Part shown: positions 3,239 through 6,215 of the stretch, one piece after another
Layout of the letters: each line of letters opens with the position of its first letter
Numbering within the stretch: position 1 is the first letter of the stretch
DNA from: Candidatus Colwellbacteria bacterium RIFCSPLOWO2_01_FULL_48_10
GTDB taxonomy: Bacteria; Patescibacteriota; Minisyncoccia; UBA6257; Colwellbacteraceae
Direction: 5' to 3'
Assembly (NCBI GenBank): GCA_001817755.1
Contig: MHIY01000017.1
Location: forward strand, 5,075 to 11,289
Length of the DNA stretch: 6,215 bases
Translations under genes and position numbers: made by a program
The notes under the pieces: generated by a model
The model's input: only the letters and a program-made list of their open reading frames with translations
What the model was told of the DNA's origin: nothing
Database searches by the model: none

Positions 3239-3657
3239 CAACAATTCAACAGCTTCTAAAAAGAGGCAGAACGAAGTCGTCCAAGAAGGACCGCACGCCG
3301 GCCCTGGGTTTTTATTTTAATGTTTTGAAAAACCGCCCGCTTAATTCTCCGTCACCTTTCAAGAGGGGAGTTTGTTTGAAAGTTTTTACCACCACTCCAA
3401 AGAAGCCGAACTCAGCTCTCCGTAAGGTTGCGAGAGTAAGGCTCACCAACGGCCAGGAAGTTACCGCCTATATCCCGGGCGAGGGACACACTTTGCAGGA
3501 ACACTCTGTGGTCATGATTCGCGGCGGCAAGGTTCGCGACCTTCCGGGTGTCCGTTATCACATCGTTCGTGGCAGACTCGACACAACTGGTGTCGGCGAG
3601 AGAAAGCAACAGAGGTCAAAGTACGGAGCTAAGCGTCCCAAGGGTGGCGGAAAATAA
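3235..3657 (+). CDS. rpsL: 30S ribosomal protein S12
   Basis: The 140-residue product has the full S12 core: MPTIQQLLKRGR at the start, TPKKPNSALRKVARVRLTNG (54-73), PGEGHTLQEHSVV (81-93), RDLPGVRYHIVRG (101-113) and RSKYGAKRPK (127-136). S12 sits at the decoding centre and helps judge codon-anticodon pairing. Residues 25-41 (GFYFNVLKNRPLNSPSP) replace the short QGCPQ-type loop; a similar insert is known in Firmicutes S12. Lys56 matches the streptomycin-related Lys43 (numbering with Met), but the position of Lys88 is Arg101. Asp102, the RimO methylthiolation site in E. coli, is kept. The ATG is paired in the leader stem and has no Shine-Dalgarno. The stop is followed by more in-frame stops (TAATAAATAA) and rpsG starts 16 bases on. 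Confidence 0.97.
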   Translation: MPTIQQLLKRGRTKSSKKDRTPALGFYFNVLKNRPLNSPSPFKRGVCLKVFTTTPKKPNSALRKVARVRLTNGQEVTAYIPGEGHTLQEHSVVMIRGGKVRDLPGVRYHIVRGRLDTTGVGERKQQRSKYGAKRPKGGGK

Positions 3658-3673
3658 TAAATAATCAAGAAAC

Positions 3674-4153
3674 ATGAGAAAAAAGCGCCAATACAAGAGA
3701 ATTCATAAGCCCGACGTAGTCCACGGCAACATAGCCGTAACGCGCTTTATCAACTATTTGATGGAGGGCGGCAAGAAGACGACGGCTGAGAAAGTGATGT
3801 ACGACGCGCTTGATGCCATTGCAAAATCGACCAAACTCGACGGTTTGGAAGTTTTCCTGAAGGCGATGGAGAACGTCGCCCCGCAGGTTGAAACCATGTC
3901 CCGCAGGGTTGGCGGTGCTAACTATCAGATACCCGAAGAAGTAAGGCCGGAGAGAAAGTTCGTGCTGGCCGCCAGGTGGATCATCGGCGCAGCCCGTGCC
4001 AAGAAGGGCAAACCCATGGCCGATAAATTAGCCGAAGAGCTCGCCGCCGCTTACAAGAACGACGGAGCCGCTATCAAGAAAAAGCTCGACGTCCATCGCA
4101 TGGCCGAGGCCAACCGCGCTTTTGCCCACTTTGCCCGTAAAAGAACCGCCTAA
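3674..4153 (+). CDS. rpsG: 30S ribosomal protein S7
   Basis: The 159-residue product matches S7 along its whole length (family about 156). S7 nucleates assembly of the 30S head by binding the 3' domain of 16S rRNA, and lines the E site. Visible family blocks are FINYLMEGGKKTTAEK (25-40), the beta-hairpin RRVGGANYQIPEEVRPER (77-94), and HRMAEANRAFAH (141-152). The N terminus is rich in Lys/Arg (MRKKRQYKR), as usual for rRNA contact. It follows rpsL by 16 bases and precedes fusA by 45, the normal str order. No Shine-Dalgarno precedes the ATG (CAAGAAAC), so initiation may depend on an A-rich unstructured region or coupling to rpsL. In E. coli S7 represses this operon; whether that holds here is not shown. 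Confidence 0.97.
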   Translation: MRKKRQYKRIHKPDVVHGNIAVTRFINYLMEGGKKTTAEKVMYDALDAIAKSTKLDGLEVFLKAMENVAPQVETMSRRVGGANYQIPEEVRPERKFVLAARWIIGAARAKKGKPMADKLAEELAAAYKNDGAAIKKKLDVHRMAEANRAFAHFARKRTA

Positions 4154-4198
4154 TTCCTAACAAGCTAATAAGCTAACTACTAAAGAGCTATTTTAACC

Positions 4199-6215
4199 AT
4201 GTCCAGAAGTTATCCAATAGAAAAAGTCCGCGACATCGGCGTCATCGCCCACATTGATGCGGGTAAGACCACAGTTTCCGAGAGGATTCTTTTTTATACT
4301 GGCGTTTCGCACAAGATCGGCGAAGTGCACGAGGGCGACACCGTCATGGATTGGATGGACCAGGAGCGCGAGAGAGGCATCACCATCACCTCCGCCGCGA
4401 CCACTTGTTTTTGGACGCCGACTTACCGCAATGGCGACAAGGCTTTTGAGCACCGCATCAACCTTATCGACACCCCTGGCCACATCGACTTCACTGTCGA
4501 GGTTAAGCGTTCGCTTCGCGTTTTGGACGGCGCAGTCGTCGTCTTCGACGGCGTCTCCGGCGTTGAGCCGCAGTCCGAAACCAACTGGAGATATGCCGAC
4601 GATTACGGCGTACCGAGAATTTGTTTTATCAACAAGCTTGACCGCATGGGCGCCAGCTTCGAGGGCAGTTTGGCCTCGATCAGGGAAAGACTGAACCCAA
4701 ATGCCATCGCCATGCAGCTGCCGATCGGCCTAGAATCCGATTTCAGCGGCCTCATCAATCTTCTGGAAATGAAGGCTTACAAGTTTGAAGGTTCAAATGG
4801 CGAGCAGATCATCGAAATTCCTATACCCGACAACATGAAAGCCGAGGCCGAAAAGCGCCGCGCCGAATTAGTTGAAAAGATCGCTGAGTCCGACGACACG
4901 CTCTCGACCAAATATCTCGAAGGCAAGGAAATATCTTTTGACGAGTTGAAAAAGGCACTCCGCGCCGCCTGCCTTAAAGTTCAGATCATTCCGGTTTTTA
5001 CCGGCTCGGCTTTAAAGAATAAAGGCACTCAATTCGTTTTGGATGCTGTCATCGATTATCTTCCTTCGCCGCAAGACCTGCCTCCGACCAAAGGCATTGA
5101 CCCATCCGGCAAGGAGATCGAACGCCACCCCAAAGACGACGAACCTTTTACCGCTTTGGCTTTTAAGATCGCGGCGGATCCTTTCGTCGGCAGCCTTACT
5201 TATTTTCGTGTCTATGCCGGCACCCTGAAGAAAGGTTCTTATATTCTTAATGCAACCAAAAACAAACAGGAACGCGTCGGTCGTATTATTCGCATGCACG
5301 CGAACCAGCGCGAGGAGATCGACGAGATCTTCGCCGGAGAGATCGGAGCCTTGGTTGCACTGAAAGATACGACTACCGGCGACTCGCTCTGCGATCCTGA
5401 GCATCCGATGATCCTTGAAAAGATTGTTTTCCCTGAACCTGTTATCAGCCAGAAGATTACTCCCAAAACTCGTGTCGACCAGGAAAAGATGGGCAGTGCT
5501 TTGAGGCGCTTGGCGGAAGAAGATCCGACTTTCCGCGTCCATGGCGACCCTGAGACCGAGGAAACAATTATTTCCGGCATGGGCGAACTCCACTTAGAAG
5601 TTCTCGTTGAGAGGATGAAGCGTGAGTTCGGAGTGCAGACCGTTGTCGGCCGACCGCAGGTTTCATACAAAGAGACCATCACTGGCGAGGCCGAAGCCGA
5701 AGGCAAATACATCAAGCAGTCTGGAGGCCGCGGACAATATGGACACGTTTGGTTGAAGGTGAAGCCTTTGGAACGCGGAGCCGGATTCGTTTTTGTGAAC
5801 GCCATCAAGGGAGGTTCCATTCCGCAGGAATTTATTTCTCCGATTGAAAAGGGCATCAAGGAAGCCATGGATAGGGGAGTTGTGGCCGGTTTCCGGCTGG
5901 TTGATTTCGAAGCCACCGTTTTCGATGGCTCTTACCATGAAGTAGACTCTTCCGAAAATGCTTTCAAGATGGCTGGTTCGATGGCCCTTCAGGAAGCGGT
6001 AAAGAATGCTAAGCCCGTTATATTGGAACCGATCATGAAAGTGCAGACCATTGCCCCGGTCGAGTTTTTTGGCGATGTAACCGGCGATGTTTCTTCGAAG
6101 AGAGGCAAAATAACCGAGATCAAGGATAGGATGAACACGAAGATCACCGACGCCGAAATTCCGCTGTCCGAAATGTTCGGCTATGCCACCAAGCTTCGTT
6201 CGATGACTCAGGGCC
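4199..6215 (+). CDS. fusA: Translation elongation factor G (C-terminal end missing at window edge)
   Basis: An open frame of 672 residues runs to the right edge; comparison with normal EF-G (about 690-700) suggests roughly 25-30 residues are missing. EF-G is the GTPase that drives ribosomal translocation and, with RRF, ribosome recycling. G-domain motifs: AHIDAGKTT (17-25), RERGIT (57-62), DTPGH (91-95, catalytic His95), NKLD (145-148) and GSA (269-271). Domain III contains FRVHGDPETEETIISGMGELHL. The domain IV tip loops are SGGRGQYGH (508-516) and DGSYHEVDSSE (576-586); His580 matches E. coli His583. Domain V runs from about 610. It is complete in all motifs, so a canonical EF-G rather than a paralogue. 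The start lies 45 bases after rpsG with no good Shine-Dalgarno. Confidence 0.97.
   Translation, partial: MSRSYPIEKVRDIGVIAHIDAGKTTVSERILFYTGVSHKIGEVHEGDTVMDWMDQERERGITITSAATTCFWTPTYRNGDKAFEHRINLIDTPGHIDFTVEVKRSLRVLDGAVVVFDGVSGVEPQSETNWRYADDYGVPRICFINKLDRMGASFEGSLASIRERLNPNAIAMQLPIGLESDFSGLINLLEMKAYKFEGSNGEQIIEIPIPDNMKAEAEKRRAELVEKIAESDDTLSTKYLEGKEISFDELKKALRAACLKVQIIPVFTGSALKNKGTQFVLDAVIDYLPSPQDLPPTKGIDPSGKEIERHPKDDEPFTALAFKIAADPFVGSLTYFRVYAGTLKKGSYILNATKNKQERVGRIIRMHANQREEIDEIFAGEIGALVALKDTTTGDSLCDPEHPMILEKIVFPEPVISQKITPKTRVDQEKMGSALRRLAEEDPTFRVHGDPETEETIISGMGELHLEVLVERMKREFGVQTVVGRPQVSYKETITGEAEAEGKYIKQSGGRGQYGHVWLKVKPLERGAGFVFVNAIKGGSIPQEFISPIEKGIKEAMDRGVVAGFRLVDFEATVFDGSYHEVDSSENAFKMAGSMALQEAVKNAKPVILEPIMKVQTIAPVEFFGDVTGDVSSKRGKITEIKDRMNTKITDAEIPLSEMFGYATKLRSMTQG

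Noticed and set aside
5012..5916. Long minus-strand frames of 193 and 225 residues opposite fusA
   Set aside because: Shadows of the EF-G frame; EF-G motifs are continuous through the whole stretch and the antisense products resemble nothing known.

Overview
The window looks like a piece of a small-genome bacterium, most likely of the Candidate Phyla Radiation (Patescibacteria, perhaps Parcubacteria). This is inferred from the compact layout, the style of the S12, L28 and SOD proteins, the short SET-domain protein, the near absence of Shine-Dalgarno (SD) sequences, and the use of UGA as a normal stop. I cannot name a species.

Layout from left to right. On the minus strand at 1-831 is a two-gene unit: an Fe/Mn superoxide dismutase (247-831), then a SET-domain protein that runs off the left edge, the two joined by a TAATG stop/start overlap. 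Its promoter region (838-870) has a -10 box almost touching the ATG and a perfect 24-bp palindrome where a -35 box would be. Next, also on the minus strand, is a 43-residue basic mini-protein gene (942-1073) with a strong SD and its own rho-independent terminator. A tRNA-Pro(GGG) gene (1180-1250, +) follows. Downstream of it, 1251-1440 holds a bidirectional terminator, an inverted copy of the tRNA 3' half, three GC-rich hairpins and a 19-bp direct copy of the tRNA 3' end. The L28 gene rpmB (1510-1743, -) and a site-2-type M50 membrane protease (1922-2536, +) are divergent.

The 700-base stretch 2537-3234 has no credible protein gene. It contains two copies of a composite, multi-hairpin repeat, a separate hairpin, a good promoter (3105-3134), and a leader that can fold into a branched RNA with the rpsL start codon paired inside its closing stem. 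The classical str operon follows: rpsL (S12), rpsG (S7), fusA (EF-G, cut by the right edge).

The most unusual content is regulatory and structural. It includes (a) three genes (sod, rpmB, M50) whose -10 boxes end 6-7 nt before the ATG, predicting leaderless mRNAs; (b) the rpsL leader; (c) the two-copy hairpin whose stems covary while its mirror-symmetric internal loop is conserved; (d) a shorter hairpin repeat present three times, once right after the rpmB stop; and (e) the triplicated tRNA-Pro 3' end.
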